A DNA stretch of 43,007 bases from an uncultured Clostridia bacterium (GTDB taxonomy: Bacteria > Bacillota > Clostridia > TANB77 > CAG-508), in NCBI GenBank assembly GCA_944393325.1, contig CALXZU010000010.1, forward strand, positions 1-43,007, given 5' to 3'. Shown here one piece after another: positions 10,200 through 20,217 of the stretch. The notes beneath the pieces were generated by a model, which saw nothing but the letters and a program-made list of their open reading frames with translations, was not told where the DNA came from and made no database searches. Made by a program: the position numbers and the translations under genes. Every line of letters starts with the position of its first letter. Position 1 is the stretch's first letter.

Positions 10200-12849
10200 C
10201 TATTCTTCTTTAATTCCTCTTGTTTCTGCTGGTGGTGTTTCTGGAGTTTGTGTGTTCTCTGGTGGATTAGGATCTGCTCCTCCTGTATTTCCTGATCCAC
10301 TCGTATTTCCTCCACTGCTACTATTTCCACTTCCGGTATTTGTTTCATTTCCAGTTGAGTTGCCTGGTTTTGTCGTGTTGTTCTTTGGAGTTTCATTTTT
10401 CTTTTCAGGTTCTTGTTCTTTTTCTTCTTCTTTTGGTTTTGTATGTATATCACAAAGTTCATATACTCTACCAGCTTCTGTTGTTACTTTTCTATCTACT
10501 GGTGTCCATAATTTTAGTTGTTCTTTTGGTAATACTGCTCCATATGTTTTTGTTGTTACTTCACAATATTCTGCACAATAATCTGTTGCTACTTTTCCAG
10601 ATTCTGAACATATTCTTTGTGATCCATGTCCTTGGCATTTTTCTGGTAAATGATTTGAATCAAATATTTCTGTATATGTGTCTGTACAGCCTGTTGTTGC
10701 TAATCCTCCTGTTGCACGACATATTGTTTCTTCTACTATTCCACTTGGTCTTTCAAATCTTGCTCCTGCTAAATCTTTATGTATATCTGTCATTACAGCA
10801 TCCCAAATTAGTCCTGCCGGATTTGTTCCATTCCATTTTACTTCTTCATTATTATCATATCCATACCATGTTGCTGCTGCATAATAAGGTGTAAATCCGC
10901 AAAGCCATCTATCATTACTGTTATCCGTTGTTCCTGTTTTGGCTACAACGTCCATTCCTGATATTGCACAATATGTTGCTGTTCCTCCACTTTTGACTGG
11001 TTCCATTCCTATTTGTTTTGCTAGATATGCTGTTTGTTCTGAAAATACTCTTGTTTCTTCTTGTTTTGGTGTCAATACTGTATTTCCACTAGAGTCTACA
11101 ACTTTTGTATAAAATGTTGGTGTTATATACACTCCATCATTTGCAAGTGTTCCATATGCTGATGCCATTTCTAAAGGACTTGCTCCATGTGTCATTCCTC
11201 CTATTGCCAATGCTAACACTTGGTCTTCTTCTTCATCTAATGATTCTAATCCCATTTTCTTTAAATATTCTATTGCTTTTTTAGGTGTTAGTTCTTTCAT
11301 TATTTTAACTGCTGGTATGTTTTTAGATCTTTTTATAAAATATCTTATATCCATATCTTCATTATCATATTTATCATCATTTTTTGGTATATAATTATTT
11401 CCAAAGTCTGTTTTTTCGTCCATATAACGTGTAGCTGGTGTTATTACACCTTCTTCTAATCCTGGTGCTACATCTGCTACCATTTTTATTGAAGAACCTG
11501 TTTGCTTTTTCATCTGTGTCGCTCTATTCCATCCTGAACCTTCTTTTTCACCTAATCCTCCTGCTACTGCAACTACATATCCCGTTTTATAATCTACTAT
11601 TGCCATTCCTGATTGAGAATGTTCATTTATTAAATTTCCATTTTGGTCTTTTTGTCTACCACTTATTATATATTTATCATTTTTATATTCTTCTTCTATT
11701 CTTGCTTGAATATCATTATTTACTGTTGAATAAATTGTAAGTCCACTACTATATACATAGTTTTCTGCAATTTGTCTTGATACTCCTCTTTCTTCCATTA
11801 CCTGATTTACCACTTGATCTATTACAGCATCTGTATGGTATGAGTAATTAGATGATGTTGATACATCTCCTTTTGAAAATGCTAACCCATTATCTACTTC
11901 TGCTACTGCACTATCATGTTCTTCTTGACTAATAGACCCTAATTCAAGCATTTTTCCTAAAACTGTTTTTGTTTTATTTTTTATTTTTTCGGTATTATCT
12001 GTTGATGTATCAAATGGATTATATGATGATGGTGAACTATTTATTCCTGCCATATATGCACATTCTGCTAAAGATAAATCTTTTGCTGATTTATTAAAAT
12101 AATATTCTGCTCCTAGTTCTACGCCATGTAAGTTTCCTTCTCCACCTACATATAATATATTTAAGTATAATTCTAATATTTGTTCTTTTGATATCATTCT
12201 TTCTACTTGATATGCTTTTGCCCATTCTCTTATTTTTCTATATATACCTGCTAAACCACTTGATTCGTCATCTTTAGTTAAGTTTTTAACAAGCTGTTGT
12301 GTTATTGTACTTCCACCATAGCTTGAACTTCCTTTAAATACTGTATTAAATATTGCTCCTGCTGTTCTTTTCCAATCTACTCCATGATGTTTTTCAAATC
12401 TTTCGTCTTCTATTGCTACATATGCTTTTGGTAGATATTTAGACATATCTTCTATTGTTATAATTTTTCTTTTCTCATCACCACTTAAGTTTGCAACAAC
12501 TCCGACCATTTGCATCTACTATTACTGAGTTTGATGCTGCTATTTGTAATTCTTCTTTTGATATTTCAAAATCATCTCCAAATAATCCAAAGAAAATTCC
12601 CGCAACTATTCCTGCTCCTATTACACATAATAGTAGAAATACAATAATTGCAATTTTTAGAGCCAATTTTAATTTTGGGTTCATTTTCTTTTTTCCGTTT
12701 TTCTTATTTGAACCTTTTTTGGTTCCATTTCCTTTTTTATCTAACTCACCCTTTTTTCTTACTTCTGGTCTTCTTCTATTTTTAGTATTTGAAGGCCTTT
12801 TTCTATTTTGACTACTACTTTTCTTTCCTCTATTACTACTATCAGGCAT
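10200..12849 (-). CDS. Class A penicillin-binding protein (transglycosylase/transpeptidase), with +1 shift at CGG
   Basis: This bifunctional cell-wall synthase polymerises glycan strands and cross-links peptides on the outside of the membrane. A basic N-terminus leads to one membrane helix (about residues 65-90). After 'NSVIVDANG' the zero frame meets CGG at 12502-12504 and stops soon after ('RSCCKLKW'). A +1 shift gives 'GGVVANLSGDEKRKI' and runs without a break into the transglycosylase domain ('YVAIEDERFEKHHGVDWKRT', 'GGSTITQQLVKNLT'). The transpeptidase follows: SxxK 'TGSSIKMV', SxN-type 'SKN' in 'RSKNIPAVKI', and KTGT 'VVAKTGTTDNS'. The tail is low-complexity Gly/Ser/Thr/Pro. The restored length is 882 residues. 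AAGGAGG precedes the ATG at 12849. Without the shift the membrane anchor would be separated from the enzyme. Confidence 0.93.
12502..12504 (-). other. +1 frameshift site at in-frame CGG (class A PBP)
   Basis: The context is GAT GCA AAT GGT CGG AGT TGT. Skipping C gives GGT GGA GTT GTT GCA AAC and joins the membrane anchor to the transglycosylase domain. Confidence 0.9.
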
Positions 12850-12939
12850 TTTCTTACCTCCTTGCCTTTTTAAATTTCGACAAATACATTATATTATATT
12901 TTTTCGAAAAAGAAAAGACTTTTATAAAATTTTAAGAAT

Positions 12940-13791
12940 TTATATAGATGTTCTTTTTCCTATTAGTTCTACAATTTTAACTTTATCTTTATTTATTTTT
13001 CTTTCTATATATTGATATGGTTGCTTTCTATAGATACTTGCTTCATATAAATCTTTTTTCCAATAAAGTTTATCTTTTTCGTAATCAAATTCGTCAAATT
13101 TTTCAAATGATATTTCATAATCATTTATATTTAGTCCATTATATCTTTTTTTATTAATTTCTACATTTTCTTTTATGTTAACGATAATTGCTTCATCTGG
13201 TATATTATATTCATTTAATTCTTCTTCAGTAAAATCTACATTTAAAATTATATTAGATCTTTTTAAACTTTTCTTTTTGTTATTTGATATAGTTATAATT
13301 ATTCCGCTTTCTTCTAAAATTTCTTTTTCTAATTTTTTAAATTTTTCTATATGTGCTGTTACAATATTTACATTTTTATATTTTTTAGAAATCTGTTTTA
13401 TGTTTTCCATTACATAATCACATATATTTTCATTTACCAAAACACTTACATTTGTTTCTTTTTTTTCTAAATTTCTTTTTTCTACTATATAATCTAATAC
13501 TTTATCTGATAATACTAAAAACAACCACCTTCCATTTATTACATCTATTTTGTACATATTTATTAGGCTCATAAACTCTTCTTGTTTTTTTAAATATTTG
13601 CTTAATATAATTGTCTTACAATTTGTTTTTTCTAATATTTTCTTTATTTTTTTTACAATAATTGCTCCTTTTTTATTGTCTATTATTTCTTTATCACATA
13701 CTGGTAATATTATTTTATCCTCTACTAATTCGACTAAATTAAGCACTTTAGTAATTAGTACAGGCTTGTCACTTTCTTGAATATAATACAT
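12940..13791 (-). CDS. Conserved hypothetical protein between truB and the PBP gene
   Basis: I do not recognise a named family for this 283-residue cytoplasmic protein. It alternates hydrophobic strands and charged helices, as in a Rossmann-like fold (for example 'VNIVTAHIEKFKKLEKEILE' and 'SGIIITISNNKKKSLKRSNI'). The latter resembles the strand-helix-strand of NAD-binding or shikimate-dehydrogenase-like domains, but no nucleotide-binding motif is clear. There is no signal peptide or membrane helix. It is preceded by GAGGAAGTGA and lies just downstream of truB in the same direction. Confidence 0.7.
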   Translation of the reverse strand: MYYIQESDKPVLITKVLNLVELVEDKIILPVCDKEIIDNKKGAIIVKKIKKILEKTNCKTIILSKYLKKQEEFMSLINMYKIDVINGRWLFLVLSDKVLDYIVEKRNLEKKETNVSVLVNENICDYVMENIKQISKKYKNVNIVTAHIEKFKKLEKEILEESGIIITISNNKKKSLKRSNIILNVDFTEEELNEYNIPDEAIIVNIKENVEINKKRYNGLNINDYEISFEKFDEFDYEKDKLYWKKDLYEASIYRKQPYQYIERKINKDKVKIVELIGKRTSI

Positions 13792-13856
13792 AAAATCACT
13801 TCCTCTACTTTTATTTTAAGTATATGAAAGTGATTTTTTCTATATAACTATATTTT

Positions 13857-14717
13857 TTACAAAATGATATCTCTTTTTAATAATTTGTTTTTTACTATTC
13901 CTAAACCTATAAATTTTCCTAAATTATATATTCTATAAACTCCATCTTCTTTGTTTTCATTTAGTTTTACCCCATTTAAAAATAATATTAGCTTTTTAGT
14001 ATTTAGTTCTATTTTTTCTTTAGTTTTAAATAATTCTTCTATTGTTATTAATTTTTTTTCTATATCTTCTTTTCTAATATTTTCATCTATAATGATTGTG
14101 TCTTCTATTTTAAAATTTCCTACTTTTAAGCGTTTTAATTCTGACATATATCCGATTGTTCCTAATTTTTTTGCTATATCTGTACATAAACTTCTTATAT
14201 ATGTTCCTTTAGAACATGATACTTTAAATTCTATTTCCTTTTTTTCTCTATTTATTGCAATTAATTTAATCTCATAAATTTCTATTTCTCTTTTTGGAAT
14301 TTCTACTTTTTCTCCTCTTCTTGCATATTCATATAATTTTTTTCCTTTTACTTTTATTGCTGAATATATTGGAGGAGTTTGTTTTTGCTTTCCTACAAAA
14401 CTTTCTAATATTTCTTCTACATGTTTTTTATCCAAAAGCTCTTCTTCTACTTCTTTATTTTCGATAACTTTTCCTTCTCCATCCATTGTTTCTGTTGATA
14501 TTCCTAATTTTAACACTACTTCATATTCTTTATCATGTTCTATTAAATATTTTGAACATAATGTTCCTTTTCCTATAAGTAATGGTAATACTCCTTCTGC
14601 TAATGGATCTAAAGTTCCTGTATGCCCTACTTTTTCTTTTACTATTTTTCTTACTTTATATACTACATCATGTGATGTACAGTTTTTTGGTTTATTTACC
14701 AATATTATTCCATTCAT
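13857..14717 (-). CDS. truB: tRNA pseudouridine(55) synthase TruB
   Basis: TruB converts U55 in the T-loop of elongator tRNAs to pseudouridine. 'GIILVNKPKNCTSHDVVYKV' is the family N-terminus. The catalytic aspartate lies in 'KVGHTGTLDPLAEGVLPLLIG' (about residues 30-50). 'TPPIYSAIKVKGKKLYEYAR' and 'CSKGTYIRSLCTDIAKKLGT' complete the signature. Length is 286 residues from the ATG at 14717, which is preferred because a GGAG-type site lies at proper distance. The next gene downstream is the unknown 283-residue protein. Confidence 0.95.
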   Translation of the reverse strand: MNGIILVNKPKNCTSHDVVYKVRKIVKEKVGHTGTLDPLAEGVLPLLIGKGTLCSKYLIEHDKEYEVVLKLGISTETMDGEGKVIENKEVEEELLDKKHVEEILESFVGKQKQTPPIYSAIKVKGKKLYEYARRGEKVEIPKREIEIYEIKLIAINREKKEIEFKVSCSKGTYIRSLCTDIAKKLGTIGYMSELKRLKVGNFKIEDTIIIDENIRKEDIEKKLITIEELFKTKEKIELNTKKLILFLNGVKLNENKEDGVYRIYNLGKFIGLGIVKNKLLKRDIIL

Positions 14718-14787
14718 TTTTTTCTCCATTTAATTTTGTTTTTCACAAATTAATTATATCACAGTTTTTTACCCTATGCAATTCAAA

Positions 14788-14826
14788 AAAAGAGAATATT
14801 AATTTTATTTCTAATACTCTCTTTTA
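14788..14826 (-). terminator. Terminator downstream of gap
   Basis: An 11-bp stem (AGAGAGTATTA / TAATATTCTCT with one G-U pair) is followed on the minus strand by a run of seven T. It lies just after the gap stop codon and before the truB ribosome-binding region. Confidence 0.75.
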
Positions 14827-14855
14827 CTATTTTTTATTTTATTTTTGTTTTATTA

Positions 14856-16218
<1,363 letters not shown>

Positions 16219-16707
16219 ATGAATAGTGAAATTCACATCAATATAAAAGAAACGGAGAATTTATTAAAAAATATCAATAATTCTGATGCTATTCAGTTTT
16301 CTGAATGGACTAAAGAAAAAGCTAATTTAAGATATAAGGGAAAACTTCCTAAATTTCCAATATATAATAATTTTATTTACTGGTGTAATCTTGGAATAAA
16401 TATTGGAAGTGAGCAAAATAAATTAAGACCTGTTTTAATATTAAAAACTTTTAGAAATTCTCCTATATGTACTATTCTCCCACTAACAACCAAAAGATTA
16501 GAAGATGACTTTTGGTTTCATATTGATTTAGAAGAAATCGACTCTACTGTTTTAGTTGAACAATTAAAAGTTGTTAGCAAAATAAGAATTACAGATCCAT
16601 ATAGAAAAAAAGGAAAATTAGTTACTATTTTACAAAATGACTGGAAAAAGATTAATTCACAACTCGAAAGTTTATATAGGTTAAGACCACTAAAAAATTT
16701 TGCTTGA
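16219..16707 (+). CDS. PemK/MazF-family endoribonuclease-like toxin
   Basis: PemK/MazF toxins cleave mRNA, usually held in check by a partner antitoxin. The core is recognisable: 'CNLGINIGSEQNKLRPVLIL' near residue 55, 'CTILPLTTKRLEDDFWFHID' near 88, and 'STVLVEQLKVVSKIRI' near 115. A helical N-terminal extension of about 40 residues precedes the core, including 'IKETENLLKNINNSDAIQFS'. No separate antitoxin gene lies directly upstream, so this extension might act as a built-in antitoxin segment, or the toxin may be solitary; that is inference. The gene is on the plus strand with a good promoter, GAGGTGAT and a downstream terminator. The hairpin array immediately 3' of it is unusual. Confidence 0.85.
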   Translation: MNSEIHINIKETENLLKNINNSDAIQFSEWTKEKANLRYKGKLPKFPIYNNFIYWCNLGINIGSEQNKLRPVLILKTFRNSPICTILPLTTKRLEDDFWFHIDLEEIDSTVLVEQLKVVSKIRITDPYRKKGKLVTILQNDWKKINSQLESLYRLRPLKNFA

Positions 16708-16746
16708 CTTTCTGCTATAGAATAGTTTATAATTAAATTAATAAAA

Positions 16747-16878
16747 CATTAGTGTCCGTTCTGAAAGAACGTAATCATTATAGTCCGATAGCTAAAAAGG
16801 CTATCGTTTTTTAATGCATAAAATTTTATAATTTTCATATGCTATTACTACATTAGTGTCCATAGCTTCTATGCTATG
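16747..16878 (+). repeat. Three-copy motif CATTA-nnGTCC, each copy opening a different hairpin
   Basis: CATTAGTGTCC (16747-16757), CATTATAGTCC (16776-16786) and CATTAGTGTCC (16851-16861) each end in a C that is the first base of a stem. The stems are CGTTCT/AGAACG, CGATAGC/GCTATCG and CATAGC/GCTATG. The stem sequences differ while the leading motif is kept. The first and third copies are followed by TAATCATTA and TTAGTCATTA. Conserved motif with changing stems suggests selection on structure. Confidence 0.65.
16786..16812 (+). terminator. Terminator of the PemK-like gene
   Basis: The 7-bp stem CGATAGC/GCTATCG with an A-rich loop is followed by TTTTTT on the plus strand. It is also the second hairpin of the three-copy array. 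Confidence 0.8.
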
Positions 16879-16893
16879 TTAGTCATTAATATA

Positions 16894-16922
16894 GGAGAAA
16901 ATCTAAAACATTGATTTTCTCC
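16894..16922. terminator. Perfect 10-bp hairpin downstream of the decayed phosphoribosyltransferase
   Basis: GGAGAAAATC and GATTTTCTCC form a perfect stem with a 9-base loop, just past the last stop of the minus-strand pseudogene. It probably served as its terminator, although the T run is short. Confidence 0.55.
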
Positions 16923-16939
16923 ATTTTATTAGCTATTAT

Positions 16940-17529
16940 TTAATTCATTACATTTTTCTTTTGAAAGTTTTTTATCTCATTGGTAGTCATTACCCAACTA
17001 GTAAAACATATATCTTTCGCACTATCTTTATATGTATAATTTCTAGTCAAAGAAACATAAATAATTTTTACATCCTTTCCAAATTTTTCTCTTATCATTT
17101 GAACAGCTATATTAGCAGTTTCTCCAGTAACATGATTTTCTTCGACTAATAAAATGCATTCATTCTTCATTTATTGTAATATCTTTAGTATATTCTAATT
17201 CAATTTTGGTGTCTACATCATGAGTTTCGTGATTATGTTTTAATTATATTGGTAACATATCTATAACATTAAACATATGTGAAAATTTTATTGTTGGAAC
17301 TCCACCTCAACACAGTATATAGGTGCTATATATTTAATCGATAAATTATTAGATTTTAAATAGTTATTTATATCTTTATAAATTTTATCTATGAAACTAT
17401 CTATCTTTTCCCATGAAATTAAATCTATATCTTTTTTGTAACTTAATCATATTCTACTAATTTACAAATAACTTGACTAAAATAATCATTTATCACTTTT
17501 TCTTTAAATTCTTTTGAATATTTAAACAT
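16940..17529 (-). pseudogene. Decayed phosphoribosyltransferase-like gene
   Basis: AAGGAGGG and an ATG at 17529 open a frame 'MFKYSKEFKEKVINDYFSQV' that stops after about 28 residues. The other frames then carry, in order, 'WEKIDSFIDKIYKDINNYLK', 'GGVPTIKFSHMFNVIDMLPI', 'HDVDTKIELEYTKDITI' and finally the 76-residue 'MKNECILLVEENHVTGETAN...'. The 'LLVEENHVTGETA' segment matches the PRPP-binding loop of phosphoribosyltransferases. Several frame breaks and stops are needed, and none of them is a CGG codon. This gene is truly broken, in contrast to the CGG-interrupted genes. Confidence 0.7.
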
Positions 17530-17876
17530 ATAAAATGAACCCTCCTTATTAAACTTTTTTGTCTAATAATTTGGGTTCACTTCATTTTGCTGATTGATTT
17601 TTATATCTATCTGTTCTGTTAGTTCGAACAGAAACATCATTGGTGCATTTATGAAGGTTATTTACGAAAAAAACAACTTCATCTACATCTTCAATAAAAA
17701 TATCAATTAATCAACTCTATATATATTTTATCATAAATTCTTTAAAATACAATATTCTTTAGTTTCATTTTTTTATATTCTTTTACTTTTTATATAATAT
17801 TCCGCACTTTTTTCAAACATTTTCTAACATATTACTATCAACAAATCACTAAATTATAAAAGAAAAAAAGAAACAA

Positions 17877-17902
17877 AATAGATAGTTAATTCACTATCTA
17901 TT
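17877..17902. repeat. Perfect 10-bp inverted repeat
   Basis: AATAGATAGT, a TAATTC spacer and ACTATCTATT form a perfect stem-loop, 23 bases before a second, longer inverted repeat. Confidence 0.6.
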
Positions 17903-17924
17903 GTTTATTTGTCATAAGCAAAAC

Positions 17925-17976
17925 CTCCCTTATAATATATTTCTGTGATAGTTCACATAACTATATTATAAGGGAG
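17925..17976. repeat. Perfect 15-bp inverted repeat with 22-base spacer
   Basis: CTCCCTTATAATATA and TATATTATAAGGGAG are exact reverse complements. No gene spans it. It could be the remains of a miniature inverted-repeat element or a long hairpin end. Confidence 0.65.
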
Positions 17977-18152
17977 AACCTATATTTTTTCAAATTATCT
18001 ATTTACATTGCATACTTTAACTTTCGACCACTGCACTAGCAGTTTAGTGCAATAAAAATAACATAATTACTAAATTTAGGTAACTATGCTATTTTTTATT
18101 ATTCTTTTTGTCTCAATGTGTTCACAATTAATGCTAATATTATCTTTTAATT

Positions 18153-19299
18153 TTACAAATACAAAGCTATTCGAAAACCGTATGGTAGGAAATTTATTAG
18201 CCTCCCCATCCGTACGACGAAAACTACATGGATCGCTAGAACCATTATTACTATAAGATCCTCCTCGAAAAATTTTATTATTAAAAGAATCTGCTTCCAT
18301 AGTCCATTCCTGTACATTTCCTGCTAAATCATATATATTTTTTATCTGATACTCGTCATTTACTCCCGTTTTAGCTGGATTATTACTATCATCATTATCT
18401 AAATAATTTCCTTTTCCTGTACTATCTATCAACCATTCTTGCTCTTTTTCTGTACCATTACTCAACCATCTCATCACTGCATCCCATTGCACTCCATATA
18501 CAAGTGTTGATGTTATATTGGTATGTCCACTTTCTGTACAAAAATTCCTTGCTTTTTCAACTGCTCCTTCTGTTGTTATTTCATCTCCTTCCCATATGAT
18601 ATTATTATATACTTCTGCATTCTTTTTACTTATTGCCTTTTCTGCATTTTTTCCAGCTTCATATCTTCCTATATAAAATCCACCATTATATTTTACACTT
18701 CTATACATTTTTTCCACTTCTGTTCCGTTTGCTTCTCCATCTGACATTGGTTCGTATAAATTATATTCACTAGGTTGATCCGTTACAAATGTTCCAGTCC
18801 ACCATTTTTGCTTTGCTGTCCCAAAATGCTCTCTTTTAAATTCTGTAAAATCTGGTACTGGCACCCATACAAATTGATTTCCATTATTTTCTGTATCATT
18901 TGCTACATCTGATATTACTAATCCTTCTTCTACATTATCAAACCCTGGTACTATTGCAAATCCTACTGGTATTATCGCCTTTCCATTTTTTGAATATTGT
19001 TTATTTTCTCCTGTTACTACTTCTCCAACTTTTGCTGTATCTAATGTAGAATTATTTATAACCTCTTCATAATCTGTTAATATATTTTCCTCATTTACTT
19101 GAGCTTGTTCTGTTTCATTCTTTGCTCTTTGTGCTTGAGTTAATATTCCATTATCTCCTGTTAGCATTGCAATACTTACTCCTGCAAGAATTAGAAGGAT
19201 AATTATTGTAATTACTAATGCAATAAGAGTGATACCTTTGTTACTTTTTAGTTTGTTTCTTTGCTTTTTATGTTTTTTGTTGTTTGTTAATTTTTTCAT
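18153..19299 (-). CDS. Prepilin-like N-terminus fused to a formylglycine-generating-enzyme-like (SUMF1) domain, with +1 shift at CGG
   Basis: The N-terminus is a type IV prepilin-like leader and helix: basic residues, then 'KGITLIALVITIIILLILAG' (about residues 20-40), the classic G|x-T-L processing site followed by a hydrophobic stretch. The rest is an FGE/SUMF1-like C-type-lectin fold: 'FVWVPVPDFTEFKREHFGTA' near 130, 'GGFYIGRYEAGKNAEKAISK' near 195, 'NIYDLAGNVQEWTMEADSFN' near 320 and 'FRGGSYSNNGSSDPCSFRR'. The zero frame meets CGG at 18178-18180. A +1 shift gives the conserved family ending 'TIGFRIALYL' followed at once by a stop, whereas the unshifted frame adds an unrelated tail to 18076. 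Restored length is 381 residues. The domain is probably displayed at the cell surface; catalytic activity is not shown. Confidence 0.85.
18178..18180 (-). other. +1 frameshift site at in-frame CGG (prepilin/FGE-like gene)
   Basis: The context is TTT CCT ACC ATA CGG TTT TCG. Skipping C gives ATA GGT TTT CGA ATA GCT TTG TAT TTG TAA, the typical 'GFRIALYL' end of the family. CGA is read normally here as Arg. Confidence 0.9.
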
Positions 19300-19634
19300 T
19301 AAAATCTCTCCTTTTCATTTGTTTTTAGTATTTTCTAAATTTTATAAATTATGCGTAACATATTTGTTATTTATTCTATTGTTTTCAACATAATATATTG
19401 TGTATATAGTTAGTATATATAACATATATAGTATTTGCAAGTATCTTATTTTTACATTTTTGTTACAAAATTGTTACACATTTTTTACTATCATTAAATT
19501 ATCTATGATAGTGTTTTCGTTTTCTATTTTATACTTTTTTATTTTATAAGTCAATAGCAAATTCAATGATAGTTTCACTTACGAATATATTCACATTAAA
19601 TTTATTATATTAAAATCTACTTGAGGTGGTAAAA
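19300..19634. promoter_or_regulatory. Divergent intergenic region with repeated ATGATAGT elements
   Basis: About 330 bases between the prepilin/FGE-like gene and the ribbon-helix-helix-like gene. ACTATCAT and ATGATAGT form an inverted pair near 19488-19514, and a further ATGATAGT lies near 19566. The third copy is about 70 bases before the small plus-strand regulator gene, so these may be its operator. No other feature is clear. Confidence 0.4.
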
Positions 19635-19832
19635 ATGGCTGATTTTATAGTAAAAAGTAGAAAGAAAAAAGATTATACACAATTTACTGCAAGAATAGAA
19701 ACTGATGTTTTAGAAAGCGTTAGAAAAATTGTAAATGATAATAATCTAGTATCTATAAACGAATTTATTAATGACAGTTTAAAATTCGCAATTAAAAATT
19801 TGAAAATTATGGAAGATACAGATGATAATTAA
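19635..19832 (+). CDS. Small ribbon-helix-helix-like protein
   Basis: This is a 65-residue protein with a basic N-terminus ('MADFIVKSRKKKDYTQFTAR'). It continues 'IETDVLESVRKIVNDNNLVS' and 'INEFINDSLKFAIKNL', a strand-helix-helix pattern typical of Arc/MetJ/CopG-type regulators and relaxosome accessory proteins. I start at ATG 19635, with GAGGTGG upstream. It lies on the plus strand, convergent with the mobilization genes and sharing a terminator with them. A role in regulating or assisting transfer is inferred from position only. Confidence 0.65.
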   Translation: MADFIVKSRKKKDYTQFTARIETDVLESVRKIVNDNNLVSINEFINDSLKFAIKNLKIMEDTDDN

Positions 19833-19848
19833 TTTTCTATAAAAATTT

Positions 19849-19872
19849 AAGGAGAGTTTTGCTCTCCTTTTT
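19849..19872. terminator. Bidirectional terminator
   Basis: GGAGAG-TTTTG-CTCTCC flanked by A and T runs lies between two convergent genes, so it can stop transcription from both sides. Confidence 0.8.
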
Positions 19873-20200
19873 AATTTTGCTTTTTTATTAAAACTGAATA
19901 TATATTAAATAATAATTCAAATATAAAAATATCTTTCTCTTTTTTAGTTAGTTCCATAACTTGTGCTGATATTAACATTAAGTGTTTATATTCAAGAAAA
20001 TTTATAAACTTTATTTTATTATAATCAGCATCAATTGTAGCTAATAATTTCTTTATAAGATTTAATGCTTTATTATTTTTAATATCTACATACTTACTTT
20101 CAAATATATTTATACCTAATCTTATTTTATCTTTAAAGTTTAATGTTTCAACATATCTTAATAGTTTTATAAGTTCTTCATTATCACATTTTAATATCAT
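19871..20200 (-). CDS. Hypothetical protein of the mobilizable element
   Basis: This 109-residue mostly helical protein ('MILKCDNEELIKLLRYVETL...') is of no family I recognise. It has no signal peptide or membrane segment. It follows the MobV relaxase gene by about 17 bases with a GGAGGT site, so it is likely co-transcribed and part of the element's transfer or maintenance cargo. Confidence 0.6.
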   Translation of the reverse strand: MILKCDNEELIKLLRYVETLNFKDKIRLGINIFESKYVDIKNNKALNLIKKLLATIDADYNKIKFINFLEYKHLMLISAQVMELTKKEKDIFIFELLFNIYSVLIKKQN

Positions 20201-20217
20201 TGTTTTGTACCTCCAAT

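Larger units (their letters stand above)
17530..18152. other. Gene-poor accessory stretch with strong inverted repeats
   Basis: About 620 bases with no supportable gene. It holds the promoter side of the phosphoribosyltransferase pseudogene, two perfect inverted repeats (listed separately), a weak hairpin near 17610-17635 (TTCTGTT/AACAGAA-type) and another stem TGCACTA/TAGTGCA near 18032-18051. The sequence looks like debris of mobile DNA. Confidence 0.5.

Noticed and set aside
10148..10462. A minus-strand frame of 104 codons over the PBP tail
   Set aside because: It is the shadow of the low-complexity C-terminus of the PBP in another frame; no ribosome-binding site.
16740..16930. CRISPR array
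   Set aside because: The CATTA-nnGTCC repeats are short, irregularly spaced and each tied to a hairpin; there are no spacers of constant length and no cas genes.
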